Positions 25,867-39,899 are shown, counted from the stretch's first letter. The stretch is DNA of 64,000 bases from Hyperoplus lanceolatus (GCA_026929865.2 CM049418.1:12349501-12413500); one strand, 5' to 3'. A program made the numbers and translations. The notes: a model not told the origin generated them from the letters alone.

Positions 25867-26925
25867 TGATGTGTCTCCATTAAAAAAAAAAGGTCTGTAT
25901 TGCCTCGAGAAAAGACCTCGATTTGACATCGGAGCCAACAGAAATGTTTCTGTTATTGTCGACAGAATAGAACGTTCACAAAGTCTCTGTGCCTGTGCAG
26001 CTTAGTACGCCATTGATTGCCACTGTAACTCTGGGTGCATACTGCTGCCTGCATTAATTGTCCCTTTGATTAGCTGACGCCCAATGCCAATTTGCTGACC
26101 TATAAGCAGAAGTGGGTTGATGTGTCCTCGTGGAGAATTGATAAATCAGCAGAGAAGTGTTAGGACATCTGTTTTGCCAGAGCTGGAAATGTCTAGTTCA
26201 ACATTACAAATGCAGCTACAAATGGGCTCTTTTACCACTGTATCGTGGTATTACATCATGCCCCCCCCCCCTCCTGAAAGTGACTCCAGGAAAAGATTTG
26301 GCCTAAATATAGGGAGCAGGTTTTCCAGGTGCTGCGTTGTGCTTTCTACCCAAAATTTCAAGCATATCGGCCTGTTCTCATTCTCTACAGCTTTCTTTAC
26401 TTTGGGGTGAAAAACAAAAATTCAAGCAATGCTTCAACTTTTTTCACTGAACTGAAAGAAATAAAGAGCAGATCCAACTTAAACAACAACACACCCACAC
26501 AAAGGAAGACTAGCCAAGACAAGGAATGCTGATAAAGTTCAGATGTGTCATGCCACGTCTCAAGGCGCTACCACCCAAATAAATCCCAAGATTCATACAT
26601 TTTGGGGCCACAAACGAAAACACGAACAAAGCCGACACGTACAAATGTATTGTTAGCAAGAAAACCAATTCAGTAAAGACAAAAAATAGATTATATTGTC
26701 CAAACAGAAATCCAATGTAGAGGCTTGTAAAGAGCAAAGGGGACAAGTCAGCTTTTACGACCAGCTATAAAAAAAAAACCTAGTGGATGTGTGTGTAATG
26801 TCTGAACAAAACTAAGAGGCCTGATAGATGTTTACCGGAGATCTGATTGCTATTGGTCCAAGTCTTAAGGGGAAAACCACAGGAAGAATGGGCCTAGCCA
26901 AGAGGATAACAGTCACTTGGAAACC

Positions 26926-26959
26926 GCACTGTCTTGGAAAATTGCTTCCAAGACAGTGC
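26926..26959. repeat. Perfect 14-bp inverted repeat with 6-base loop
   Basis: GCACTGTCTTGGAA (26926-26939), loop AATTGC, then TTCCAAGACAGTGC (26946-26959). CTTAAGGGGA occurs just after the hairpin and again about 100 bases upstream (near 26863). The function is unknown. Confidence 0.9.
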
Positions 26960-27400
26960 TTAAGGGGACTTTTGCTCAACAATCCAACAATTGAATTGCA
27001 CAATTAGATGAACCCATACAGTATGCACACACACATATGCATCTGTTTCAAAATAATTAAACCATTCATTGCTTTGATTGGAAGCATTTAGTTTATCAGA
27101 GTTCTTATTGTCATATTTGATCTAGTGTGCCTGTATGACGCTTAAACAAAATACTGGGATTCTCTCTTTTTTAGCCACTGTGTTAGTAACAGATTTGTTT
27201 TGTTAGACAGCATTTGTGCTGAGATGTACAAAGTTGTGCATGCTAAGGGAGTGCAATGCAGTGTCACAAACGCTCTGATAGATTGCCTTGTTTGTTTTGG
27301 AGAGCACACAAACAAGGGCGGGGACGGTCCGAGCAATGTCTCACTCTAAGCTTCGGAAAAGTGCCGTGGGTTGTTTATTGATTGAACCTCTGAGGTCAAC

Positions 27401-27526
<126 letters not shown>

Positions 27527-27729
27527 CACACATAAGGACCTGTGTGTCTCATGCTGGCAGTATTTATCTATGCTGGTGGTAAGAAGAATCGAGGAGAGGT
27601 GTTGGCCCTGCCTTAGGGGACGGCTCGCGCTCGAAGGAGAAACAGCACATGTAGTGAGGGCAAGCAACTATGTTGGAAGAAAATGTCATTCGCTTTAAGA
27701 AGCTGTCCCCTGGAACACAGCTCTGTGGG

Positions 27730-29316
27730 CAGGGCCCACCCTTACCAGTTTGGCGCCCTAGGCAAGATTTTAGCTGGCGCCCCCCATTGCATTGCAGTCA
27801 GGTCCACCACTGTTTATACACTCACACATAACTGGATAGCTTTGTCTTTGACATTTCATTTTATTTTAGAGAGAAAATAACCCACAAGATAAAAACCATA
27901 TTACAAAACAAGTGACATAACATTAAAAAATGAATACAATAGTACGATTCGCACAGAAAAATGCAGATGTTAAAATTTAAAGTGATAATCTATTACAAAT
28001 ATACTTTAAATAAATCATAACTTTGCATTCCACACAAAAGCTATATTACAAAATTAAATGACAGAGACCTCTGCTTTGTACTGCTATCTAACTTGATTCC
28101 AACAGAGAGCTGTCTACATTTAGATGTTAAGACCTCATCTTCATATCGCAACAAGCTCACCTCACCTAGCCTGACTACTCTTGCCTTTTAGTGAAGCCTT
28201 TATTCCTCTTGCTGCATCACTGGGCTGTGCTAAGGTGGAGAAGATGTCTGCAGGACAGGTGGCCCAAAGTATTTCAAATGAAAACCTAAAGAGAAAATAG
28301 AAGTATACATGGTGTTACATTATGTATATTAATATATAGTGAAAAGCTTTAAAATGGAAATTAGATAAGATTAAACTCTTGTCATTACAATTAAATGCAG
28401 TTTAGCATCCAACCAGAGTGAAGAGAAGCAGTAACTAATGGAAAGCTATAGGCCTAGGTAAGGTACAATCAAACGGAAAAGTTTGCCCCTGCTTTTTATT
28501 AAATCAGAATCAAGCCTTCTGATGATATCTCATGGCTTTATGTATAGCACTTTGATTTACCTTGTGTTGAAAAGTGCCTCACAAATAAACTTGACTTGCC
28601 TCAGGTATGCAATATTAACAGTTATTATACTGTGCACTTTTAACACTGATGTAAACTAACTTACTAACACAATAAACCCAAGGTTGACTACCATTAATTA
28701 TAGTGGAAAAGGAATAGCTTTCTAATAACCATTACAAGCAGTGCAAACTTTGGCAAGATATGACAGGGGATGTAGGCTACCTGAAACATCTTTCTAAATG
28801 TCTCTGATGAATTTAAGCTGGGAGTAACGTTACCCATCTTCCAAAAGTAAGCTAGCAAGTTAACACACTGCTCCTACAACGGCTAAAACAATGCAGCGCA
28901 ATATTCATTCATCACATTAACGTCACTGTAGGCCTACCTCTGTCTTTGTCACGTTTTTCCTCCTCTCCTTTTCCTTTTTAGTCTTCCCTTGGCACGAGAG
29001 AGCTTTTGTCTTTTTGACATGGTGTGCGCTCTTTTCTTCCGGTTCCGACCGCTGACGTTACCATTCAGATACCTGGCTGATCGCCAGAAATCTGGAAGAG
29101 TCTATCGGAGTGTATAGTTTGTCTATCCTCAGTAGTTGTCATATTTTAAGCTTAACTCATATTTTGAAATTATAGTTTTAACAGCATTAGTAAAAAAAAA
29201 AAAAAAAAAAGGTTTTGGTAGACCATTTTTTTAATTTATTTTTTGTAGCAGCGCCCCCTGCGGATGGATGCGCCCGTAGCATTTGCCTATACTGCCTATG
29301 CCCAGGGCCGGGCCTG
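27730..29316 (-). mobile_element. hAT DNA transposon, non-autonomous, with decayed transposase exon traces
   Basis: Both edges carry a perfect 8-bp target duplication TCTGTGGG (27722-27729, 29317-29324), as in hAT elements. The ends are CAGGGCCCACCC and, inverted, CAGGCCCGGCCCTGGGC; GGCGCC motifs lie just inside. On the minus strand an ATG at 29020 starts MSKRQKLSRAKGRLKRK, and another frame continues EEEKRDKDR to a donor-like G|GTAGGC. This looks like a frameshifted first exon of a fish hAT transposase. A possible further exon (about 28286-28175, including FEILWATCPADIFSTLAQPS) follows an acceptor-like TTTAG. The catalytic body is missing. A LINE tail fragment lies inside (28533-28601). Confidence 0.85.
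28533..28601 (+). mobile_element. Short LINE 3' UTR fragment
   Basis: The ATGTATAGCACTTTGATTTA and CCTTGTGTTGAAAAGTGCC blocks, then ACAAATAAACTTGACTTGCC, match the general pattern of fish L2 3' ends (compare the minus-strand LINE at 24.2 kb, which also ends in CTTGCC units). It lies inside the hAT element at 27730-29316, so it inserted after that element or was carried by it. Confidence 0.6.
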
Positions 29317-30102
29317 TCTGTGGGCCGTTTAACAAGTGGCAAAACAAATTAGCAATTGGTAACAGTGATGTCTACGCGACAGGGCTGCATATCTGTTGCT
29401 TTGCTATTGCATCAGGCATCATTCATCTAAAGTAGCTTTGATTACTATACTGTATGTTCTACTTCTGTCATTCAAAAGTTCAGACAAAAAGGGGTCGTCA
29501 TACACACATATCATTAAGCTCATCTTCAAAGGGTTTGAACCAATGTAACATTATTGAAGAGTTTAAGTCATACAAGTAAAACAGTCATTCATTTGTTTAG
29601 TTTTTTTCAATAAAGTGGTTGCAGGTTCCAGTGTTGGAAACCACAAATAAAAAAAAAAAGGCGTTATCAAACTTAGATGGATGATTAAGAGCTAACACCT
29701 AGGAGCTCAAAATGCTCAATTAATAATTCAAACCATTAATGATCCAACTGAGACCATCACTTATTCCATTCATAATTCATTGCTTAGTCACCCTGCCGTC
29801 ACACCATGCAAAGCCTCCTCCCCACCTTCATACAAAATGCATGGACTTTTATTAGCGCTAGCTACCACTTTTGATTCCTCTGACTGACTTTGTGCTCCAT
29901 TTCATATAGTCATCTACATCCCTGGCTAGGATATGTGGTTCATTGTATGGCCATAGAAAATAAATAAGCCTTTGTATTCACTAGTAGTGATGTGTTCTCA
30001 GCTCCCCACTTTTTTATGTGTGTGGACTCACCCAGTCAAAGGTGATGGCAGCACCCTGTATCAGATTTTTTTTCTCATTGCCATGTGGAGAATAGTACAT
30101 TA

Positions 30103-30578
30103 GGTAACACTTTATTATAACTATCCGTTGTAACTCATTAATAGATCATTAGTAAACTCTTAATTAATGATTATTAATGATTTTTTAAGTGTTTGTTAGC
30201 AGTTTGTTAAGGATTTTTAACAATGGTAGATAGTTAATAGCTTAATAATTGAATCAATTTCATCTGGGAGGTAATCCGAGATTAACTGATCACGTCACGT
30301 TCAAGTCCATGGCATGCACAGTGTGTATTGAGTTTATTTAAAAATATTTGAAAATGGGGCTGCCCTCAGTTGCCCATGCACTGTGTATAGTCTATAGCCT
30401 ATTTCAGCCTCGTCCCAGATGAACTGATTCAATTATTAAGCTATTAACTATCTACCATTGTTATAAATCCTTAACAAACTGCTAACAAACACTTAACAAA
30501 TCATTAATAATCATTAATTAAGAGTATACTAATGATCTATTAACAAGTTACAATGGATAGTTATTATAAAGTGTTACC
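30103..30578. mobile_element. hAT-type MITE with long inverted repeats
   Basis: The ends GGTAACACTTTATTATAACT and its complement AGTTATTATAAAGTGTTACC extend into arms of about 150 bases (the left arm includes GTGTTTGTTAGCAG, the right CTGCTAACAAACAC). A perfect 8-bp target duplication GTACATTA flanks it (30095-30102, 30579-30586), diagnostic of hAT. The centre, with CATGCACAGTGTGTATTGAG, is not palindromic over its whole length. There is no coding sequence. The arms remain well matched, implying a young or conserved copy. Confidence 0.92.
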
Positions 30579-32750
30579 GTACATTAACCATTGCATTACA
30601 TCTCACACACACGCACTTCCACACCCACACCCATATACTGTGTATATATATATATATGTATATATATATGACACTACACAGCAGGGAGGTCGGAGAGCCT
30701 GACTTTCACTTATAACTTATTGATGTTTCACGCTGTCATTCGGCACACCTGGGTAAAGAGTAGAACATTTTCACCGTGGGGAGACTCATCTTAAGCAGCA
30801 GTACACTACTTTAAAATAACAGCTCACTCCTTTAACACCTTCACATAGCGTTTCCAATTACCTCTATCAGGGCTCCACATTGACTGAGTTGCACTTTATT
30901 TTGTAACCAATCTATAGTACGGTATTTATCAAGACATCCATGTGCAGACTGTATAAATATGGGTCCCAGCCAAAGTAGTTTAAGGCTCTGTTGATTGAGT
31001 CATTGGCACTGTATTGGAGAGATTCAACCTAAAAAGGCAAAATATGTGATGTAACTGCCAGTCTGCTCCTTCATGTTATTTCATGCGCAAAACAAATAAT
31101 GACATTCTTTCTACTTGAGCTGCGTTTTATCCCAGCTGGGGACATATTTGACAAATTGGGAATGAAACCAAACTGTTTGTTCACATGCCAACGATGTTTG
31201 CTGTCCTTCATGAACTGTAGAAAGAGGAGTTATTGTACAATGTTCAGGGACAAATTAGGGAGGTGATTGGGTGCAAAATAGCATCAGAGCATGGTGACAA
31301 GGTACGTCATTGCTACTAATTGGTGAGTCACACACTACGGACATAACTTGGATTTCAGTTCGACAAACTGTCTGTTATATGTCTCACTGTACCTCAGAGG
31401 GGAATGGGAGGACACACATTATGATATCCCTTACTGCCAAAACACATTTAGATTTTCCTTTTACCCTGGGCTCAAAAGGAAGACGAGTGAAGAGCATTGC
31501 CTCTGCCTCATGACACTCTCATTTCACCCGATACAAGATGACAGCTTTACTGCACTCTGAGTGAGAATTTTAAAAGATAATGTAGGCCTAGGCAGAGACG
31601 CCTGAAATAGCACATTAGCTCAAAGACAAACTCAGCTGTGTGTGACAGCGACCGCCCGAGAGCCGCTTGACGCTCGTAGGAATTGGTGCATGATATCCAG
31701 GTAATTAGTATATGCAGACGATGTGCATTTGACTGTTGTTAAAAGGTCCACCTAAAGTCTTTATAGTAATTGATCGGGATTGTTAAATGGTTCTACAGGT
31801 TAGGTTTAATAATCTCATCCCCTTTTTCACTGTTTTGAAATCCAACCTGATTAGAAAATTAATTTTTCCGAGCGAGTAGCATGCTGAATGATTCAAGAAG
31901 GTTCCATTTTGACGCTTCAATGCAATCTGCTCACAATGTTCCAGCATTGTTTAGCAATGGTTGGCAGGCTTTTCTTTACTTTTCAAGCGGCCGCATCGCT
32001 GTTCAAAATGCACTTCATTAACTACAACAGCAAGTGAATGCACATCTGTTCACATGGCTTGAACATTCTGCGCCGATGCTGACTTCAGACCAGTAGTATT
32101 TCAAGTTATCGGTTGTCCAAATTCTCAGTTTCAGTTCAGTACAAAACTAGCCCATGTAAGCACTTCAAATAAGGTTAAAAGCTTAGCAGCCTATTATCTG
32201 TGACTAGATTGTCAAATTATGATTACATCTGGTCTTTTACAAAGCTTTACACAAATAATTAATGTACTTATGCATCATGGCTAAGCTGACAACAGCGCTC
32301 TCAGACGTCAAAAACACTTCTGATTAAGTCAGCAACAATAGTGTTACAGTGTTGTCTGTAGTATTATACTAGAACAAACATTTCAATTGATAAATGGGCT
32401 TTTGTCTTCTCTGAAAATACTATTCATCTGAGAATAAGTGAATTGAACTCAAATGAAACGATCCTACCATCCTCTTTTTTTTTAAATCCGAAATTGAAGG
32501 TTCAAGAATCCATCACTAGCTCTCTCTGGAACCGTGTGCTTGTTTTTCAGATTACATTTATGCTAATGCGGCAATGTATTTTTCCTGGTACATTTTAAAT
32601 GATTTAGAGTCAGCTTGTCAGCGTGTGCCAGCTGGCTTGTTGCTTTGGGTTGAGGGCGAGGACGAGAGGACGTGACTCCTTCGATGACAGTTTGAGAACA
32701 CATTGGTGCCCGCTGACAGCTAATGATGATGCTGCCTGACACCCGTACTA

Positions 32751-32781
<31 letters not shown>

Positions 32782-32792
32782 TGTTTGTGTGC
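32751..32792. repeat. Imperfect TG microsatellite
   Basis: GT units interrupted by TA and TT. Confidence 0.9.
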
Positions 32793-33980
32793 GCGCTTGC
32801 CTTAGTCCATTTTGTGTATGCGTTGATGCTAATCTATACTATGCCCTTCACATGCACGGATCTGTGGGTTTGCTTTTGGGCATTTATGTGTTGGACTGTG
32901 TATGGGCATATTTCCATTAGCCCTGGATGATGCTGCATAGAATTTCTTTGTTGTGACAAAGAATGACCTTGAGCAGTTGTAGAGAGCTGCTAGGTGAATG
33001 TGCCAGAATCAGGCAATGAATCTAGAAATGTGTGGTGTTTTCTCCATGCATAATGTATGAAAGCGTGACTGGATGTGTCCAGCTTTATCCAAAATCTGTC
33101 AAGGAACTATGCATTGTGTTGCATGATTATGTTTTTATCGCATGCATTTTGATGTCATAGTTGAAAGATGCTAGCAGGGTAAATCTGTTCACAATGGCTG
33201 TTGACACAGAGTTGATTATGGCTCACTCTGACCTCAACTGTCTGTTTTGTGTTCCTCGTTGTTTTTGTTGAGACTCACATGCAGTGATGAATCAAAATAT
33301 TTCCGTGGGTCAGCTGACCTCTCTTGGACTATATGACTCATGGTGACGTTGAGGGTAATGTGCGCACTGTCTCATAACCTTTTTATAGAGAACGGCCCCA
33401 CTCTCCAACTGCCTGAGTGAGTGTGAGTCAGGTTTTACTTTCAGTTCACATACACAGCTAGACACGATTGCACACACAGTCACCTCAGGATTCCTTCTTT
33501 TCCCCCTTGAGTCTGCCACATAGTAAATGTGTGATTGCCAGTGCAAATGAATACCCTTATTTCATAGCGGGCATTTTTAAAGGGCAATTCCACCCAAACG
33601 TTCCTTCAACTTGATTCCCTGCCCACTATTCATGCCAAAAATATCCATTTCAGAGGAAGCTGTGCAGCTACATTTAAAGATTTAGTGTGTAACTTTTCCT
33701 TATGGATGAACGTCTGTTACATTCAAGCCATCGCCAAATGACTTGACACAAAGTTGATCAAGCCTATCAGCTCCACAAAACAAATTCTGTATTTCAGTAT
33801 GGCAGCGTTTACAAACTGGTGTCGCCCCTGACACTGGCTCAGAAAAAACCCAAGAAGCGCCCTAGAAATGTTTCAGTTATTGATTCTACTGCTTAAAAAA
33901 ATACCTGGACTTACAGCAGAAGGTCTAAAATCCATGTGCGACCACCGGAAGGCTTATCCCATGTAGATGCACGGTCAGCG

Positions 33981-34996
33981 CAGTGGCGTAACTTTGATGT
34001 TCATATTGGTGGGGACACATTTTGGCGAAACGCCGTCGCCCCAGCATCCAACCGCTCACTAGTTTATTAACCAAACCAGCTTTATCATGTATCTATGTAC
34101 AGTTTAGTCAAGAGTTGAGCGGCTATCAATCATTTTGCACTAAAAAACTTATTTTATTCATACATCCTTGGCTGCTTATGTTTCACAGTAGGGCTGTCCC
34201 CGACTCGGAATTTCAGTTTACGAGTGAACCGGGAAGTTGGAGCGCAGCTGAAGCGCGAGCGTGCCCGAGCCTCGGCGACCCGGTGAGAGAGAAACGAGTA
34301 AAAAAGACAAGATGCTCGCGGCCTACGGGGGCTTAATTGTTTCCAAGGCGACCTATCTTTACTACAGCACATAGCAGAGCAGAATCAATAGGCATATATG
34401 GTGCGCAATTTGCACAGCGTAAACGTACATCTGCTTTGGTTTTTTCTTTTGCCATTTCCTCTTTGGCTTTGACCACTCTTCTTCTATGGCGTTTGACGTG
34501 ACGTGACACATTATCACCACCTATTGCCCTGGCATGATAACGTCAGTGTGTTGCTCTTATTTTCTCTTTTATTATAATGTACAAAAAAAAAAACAATGGT
34601 TCGACTTGAAGAATCTGGGTCGTTGTTTGGTGAAAATAGTTCCGAATGTCTTCTCCTTTCCTTTTTTACCCCGACATTCTTCCTCAGTTGACGTCAAACT
34701 TCATCTTCAGCCGCATTCATAGCGCAGCAGCTGAGCTGATTGATTCCGAGATGACAGCAGAAGCTGTTTTACCGCTCTCAAATTAAGCAACCAATCACCG
34801 CTAACCGAAACGCAACCCACGACGACCAACAGGATGCAAAGCCAAACACAAAATACATAAGGCGGGACTATAAAGAGGGAACACATTAACCCTTTCCCGT
34901 CGCTGTCATATCGTTCTATTGGTGTGGACAATTTCAGCACATTTGAATATTGGTATGGACACATCCACACCATCCATACGCAATTTTACGCCCATG
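33981..34996. mobile_element. hAT-like non-autonomous element with CAGTGGCGTAAC end
   Basis: The left end CAGTGGCGTAACTTTG and the inverted right end CATGGGCGTAAAATTG match at most positions. The 8-bp flanks GGTCAGCG (33973-33980) and GGTCAGTG (34997-35004) differ at one base. A second similarity inside the ends is TATTGGTGGGGACACA on the left and ATTGGTATGGACACA on the right. There is no convincing transposase; minus-strand sequence near 34420-34500 is lysine-rich in translation and could be a relic exon, which I could not confirm. Confidence 0.7.
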
Positions 34997-35755
34997 GGTC
35001 AGTGTTGTTGTAATTCCCCATAATTCCTCATGGGGGCAACATCAATTACGCACTATATAGCTTTCACATTTATCACTTCATTATCTCCTGAATTCTCCAC
35101 CCCTCGTTCCTGCACATCTCTCTTAATCTGTCTATCTTTCTTGCTCCTACTCCTAGTCCCTCTTGTCCTCTTGTTTTAAAATCTGTTTCCAGGGCTTTGG
35201 CTATATATTACTTTCTCTGATACGATCGCTTCATTCAATGAGGTCACTTGACAGAGACGGATAGCTCACTATTCTGAAAACACAGCACACAGCAATGGCT
35301 TCCCTGCCTCCTTTATACCTTCTAATCCCAAACTGTGCTTTAAAGCAGCTGCTGTGTGTCTCTGCTAGGCTGGTACCAGCTGTAACCCCCATCACTGATT
35401 GAAACCAGCACCTCACCGCCCGCCTGAGGAGTAGCTTAGAAAGGCCATAGGTCGCTTTGAGGTGAAATGTGTTTGGCATTTTCCCCAAAGAGGTTCCTTA
35501 GCTGTGACCACTCTACCCTAGACCTTGTTGTTTCATAAAACAGATCACACAAACACAATGTTTTGGGGCCCTCAGAAGCAAAGTTATGTAAGAGCAGCTC
35601 TACAGAATAAATATCTCCCAGCTTCCCTTGAGTCATGCAATATGAGTGCATATCTAATGTACTGTCCAAGGTAGTGATCAGTGACTGGGGAGGTTTTAAG
35701 ACTCTGTCTATCGGAGTCATAAAGAGGCCTCTGGAGGATAATATGCTAATGGTAC

Positions 35756-35756
<1 letters not shown>

Positions 35757-35791
<35 letters not shown>
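35757..35791. repeat. TG microsatellite
   Basis: About 17 pure TG units. Confidence 0.95.
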
Positions 35792-35792
<1 letters not shown>

Positions 35793-37814
35793 CAGATTTG
35801 AGTATGCTTGGCAAGTAATTTTGAATAACAAATATACCATGATGTATCTTTGCCTTGCATTTATTTAATCTGGGATGTTGACTATAAGGCCTATTAAACA
35901 GTGTTGTTGTCACGTGTCTGCACATATGTGTGCTACAAATCCTACAAATCCCAGACTCCCCACCACGCATATGCCCTCTGAAAGGTCTTGGTCATAACCC
36001 TGTCGCGCTTCATCCCCCGTAATGGGTCTCACCCTCAAAAGGGGAGACAGACTGCGCTGCATTCCACTCATTCCTTGGTCGTAAAAAAACCCAGGACCAC
36101 TTTAAATTCAGAGAGTGGCCATGGGAAGGTCCGAAATCAAAGGCAAGCGGTCGAGTCAAACGTTGTCTATGTGATGTGTTTAAAAAAAAGTAAACAGCAG
36201 TAATCATAAAAACTCATTTGAAGATGTTGATTTTACATCTCATAGCTGTCGGTGTCTCTGTTCTCTTCTCTCTGCATGCAGTCTTTTGTGCCAGGATAAG
36301 TTACAGAATGAACCTCAGTGAAATGTTGTCAAGGTCTGCCAAATAACTGCATCGTATATTATGAAAACCTCATGTGATAGTCACTGATGAGCACAAAACA
36401 ACGGCCTTATAGCAAACCTAGAATTGACACAAGCCCTTGTATTGATTTTTTTCTTTCACCCAGTGTGCGACCTTGAGCGTGTCTTTGCGTATTCAAGTTA
36501 TATCTTTTAAGAGTCGTGTGCATAAACATATCGTACACGTGTCCATTGTGCCTGATACAAAAAAAAATCATTTTGATTCTACACTCAATGCCCTCCATCT
36601 CAATGACATTTGAAGCACACTTGAAATATCCCCAGGGGCATGATGGGAACATACTGTATAGTTCAAGGTGAAAACAGCCACCCAGACTCTGCAGTATTGG
36701 GGTAGAGGTCGCTCAGCGAAGCTGCAGGATTTGACATTTTCTGCTGAGAAACAGACAGAATGACTGGAGCGTCCTTGTGTCTATGTGCTTTTAATTCGAG
36801 AGTGCTGTTGGATAGCTTCCAAGTGCAAAAGTAACTAAAGTAACTGCCACACAGATATGCAGTACATCTGTATTCTCCATACGTGTCTCTATGTAGTTGA
36901 AAAAACATGACGACAAGTAGCCTACAATACTTATTCCTTTGTGTGGATTTTGTCGTTTGTATCTGCAGTGCTGTCTGTTATGCTGCATACAGTATGTTGT
37001 CAATTTAATTAATTTGTTACATGAATTATTTGCTTGTCTATTTGCATGTGAACCGCTCTCAAAGTCACCATATAGTCTGCATTCAAACGCTGACTAAGAG
37101 CAGGGCTTGGTGAATGGTCAAACATTGACTGGTACCCCATCCCCCCTCCCCCTCTCTCTCTCCACATCTTTCCCACATCAAACAATGGAGGGAAAAGCGC
37201 TTCTGCAATCCAACATTCACGCCAACCTTATGTAGTATTTGGCCAGTTGGGTGGACCAAATCGCAAGCGATCCCCAAACTAATACTGCCTTACAGGAAAC
37301 ACTGTCTGAAAGTGTGTGCCATTATCCACATATTTCATCGATTGCTCAAAATGCGAGCTAAAACTACAGCAAATGTGTCCATGAATTCTGCCATTTAGCT
37401 ATCTATCAATTGATCCTGTTAGAGGACACCTTTGTTATGCATGATTTAAAAGAGATGATTTAAGAGATCACTTTGAAAGGGGAGCTGATCTAGAAGCCTT
37501 GACATGGCCAATTATGTATGTCTTTTGACCTGAGACATAGCCTATATACTGATTTCACAACTCAACTCCATTTTACTTAGTGTAGAGAGTGGTAGAAATG
37601 TAGAATTGTTGGTGCCTTGGTTTCCCTTTTTGCTGTGGTGGGGGAAAATGTTCATGTCTTGGTGGACTGGTAAAGCACTCGAATAGTTAATGGTCTTTGC
37701 TCTTGCCGGGAACTGATCGGAGATGGAAACAATCTTTTTTTTGTCCTTATTCCAGAAGAACATTCTTCAGCAGAAAGCCTCACCTCGACTGGTCCCCCTC
37801 CAACCGCCAGTATA

Positions 37815-37986
<172 letters not shown>

Positions 37987-38724
37987 TTTGTGTTAGGTTT
38001 TAATGTAACTCATCCCCATTAACCATTGGGTTTTGCAAATTTGTCTCAATGTCGAAACTCTTCACCGAATTCACCCCAAAAGCACTTTTTAATTGACCTT
38101 TCGGGAATTCCAAAACACTTTATCCAATTTATATTTTCAGTCAGAGCTTGGCATTTCAGTGGTGCGTGCAGTTTTGGACATGCTTTTCTGGCGCTTATCA
38201 GACCCAAACAAACAGTTTTTCAATTGATGCACAGGATGGAATTAAAGCCATTACATTTGTTAAAATAAGAGCCATTTTCTAGACTCTACACAACTACAGG
38301 GCCAACTCCGCTCACTGGCAAACGTTAGGGATTATTGGGGATCTAGCTACCAATGAGAAGCCGGCTTTGAAAGCCTGCACATCACATGGACTGTAAAAGT
38401 CTAATGGTTAGGGCTGATGATTTTTTTTTTTTTTTTGGCTTCATGCTGTTTTCCATTATGCACAATAGCCTGGCCTAAAGAGCCATTTAAAAGTGTCTGA
38501 GACATGATGGCCAGCAGGTATGGTTTTACAATGAGACAGCTGAACAATGCTGAAGCTTTATCAAATATGTGCACAGTTATGGCAGTGCAGTGTGCCTCTT
38601 TGTGTGGGAGGCTACATCACTGACTTGCATCTTGGAGATTAAATTAAGCTGCTTTGCTCGTGGGCTGCTTAAAAAAAAACGGGGGTTGTTTTTATGGGTA
38701 TAGCAGCCAAAACTACTGAAGTTT

Positions 38725-38725
<1 letters not shown>

Positions 38726-38776
<51 letters not shown>
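38726..38776. repeat. GA microsatellite
   Basis: About 25 pure GA units. Confidence 0.95.
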
Positions 38777-38777
<1 letters not shown>

Positions 38778-39899
38778 AGGGAGATGTTTAAAAAAATATA
38801 TGGATGCAAAAGTATGTGAGTTTGAAATGTGCTAAAAGGCTGTAACAAGACATTCAAATATATTTCCTGATTTGTTTCAATGTTATATTGCTGCTTAGAG
38901 TTGATAGTGTTAAAATGAGATGGATTGGAGAGATTCCACACGTTTACAACCTGGGCATTCATGTCAGGCTTAAAGTACAGGCAATATATAACAGTCTATC
39001 CATTGGTTTCAGTTTAATTACTTTGAAAGATGGCCTTTGGCTAATGTGAGGCATCCATCTTTGTTTGTTTTTTTTAAAGCACTTCCATAGCAAGTGCCAA
39101 GTTGGATATTAGTGCCCCAGCTGTAAATACGACTAGGATGTTGCTGGATAACATTTTATAATTTGATAACACTGATATGACATTAATGCAACTATGCTTC
39201 TGTCAATGAATATTTCAAGGGCACAATCCAGTACTTTATTGTTCGGCTTTTAATGTAAAAATATTTTCAAAAGGGACCAAAACAGCAACAAAGTAGAAAT
39301 TATTAGAATGAATTAATAAAATAAAACAGACAAACCAAGCACGCACTCCCAACTGTTTGCATTGATGTTAGTGCAGATGTGATTACGTAAGCCTTCTGTT
39401 CATAATCCGTCCGTTCAATGAAATTGTCCCACACTGAAAAGGGATGTCACTTTACCACTGTATGTATAATAAATAATGAGCAAAGTAATTATGAACTCTG
39501 TAAAGAGTGTACAAGAGTTGCAAGTTTGCAGGAAAAAGGTTCAACAAATAGAGATTGCATCAATACAAGATATTCATTTTATCAGTTATATCGGCTTTCA
39601 TTGAAGTGAATGGGATCAGGTCGTAGGTGTAATGGGACAACAGGGCAGCCTACTCAAAGCAAAGCATAACTTGGCTTTGGATTGCCTTGCATGTGTGGTT
39701 TGCACAAGTCCACATATGTGTTTGCATGCAAGCAGAGCACACAAGCAAAGGCAAGCAGACATGCACCCGCACTTACTCACTCACAGAATGTCTGTATGAC
39801 ACATCGGACTGCAAATTCATACTAGCAGAACGCAGGCCGGCCCCTGAAGCCCACCCCTGTTGGTTTTTAGTGATTGGCCTACTTAGAGGCAGGGGCAGC

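Larger units (their letters stand above)
29325..33972. other. Gene-free stretch
   Basis: It holds the hAT MITE at 30103-30578, a TA-rich run (30640-30670) and a TG array (32751). Sequence from about 33680 (TTAAAGATTTAGTGTGTAAC) looks like a TTAA-type MITE end, but no matching partner end was found. Confidence 0.5.

Noticed and set aside
33680-33960. Second TTAA-type MITE (TTAAAGATTTAGTGTGTAAC)
   Set aside because: Only one end is visible; no inverted partner end or second TTAA could be matched.
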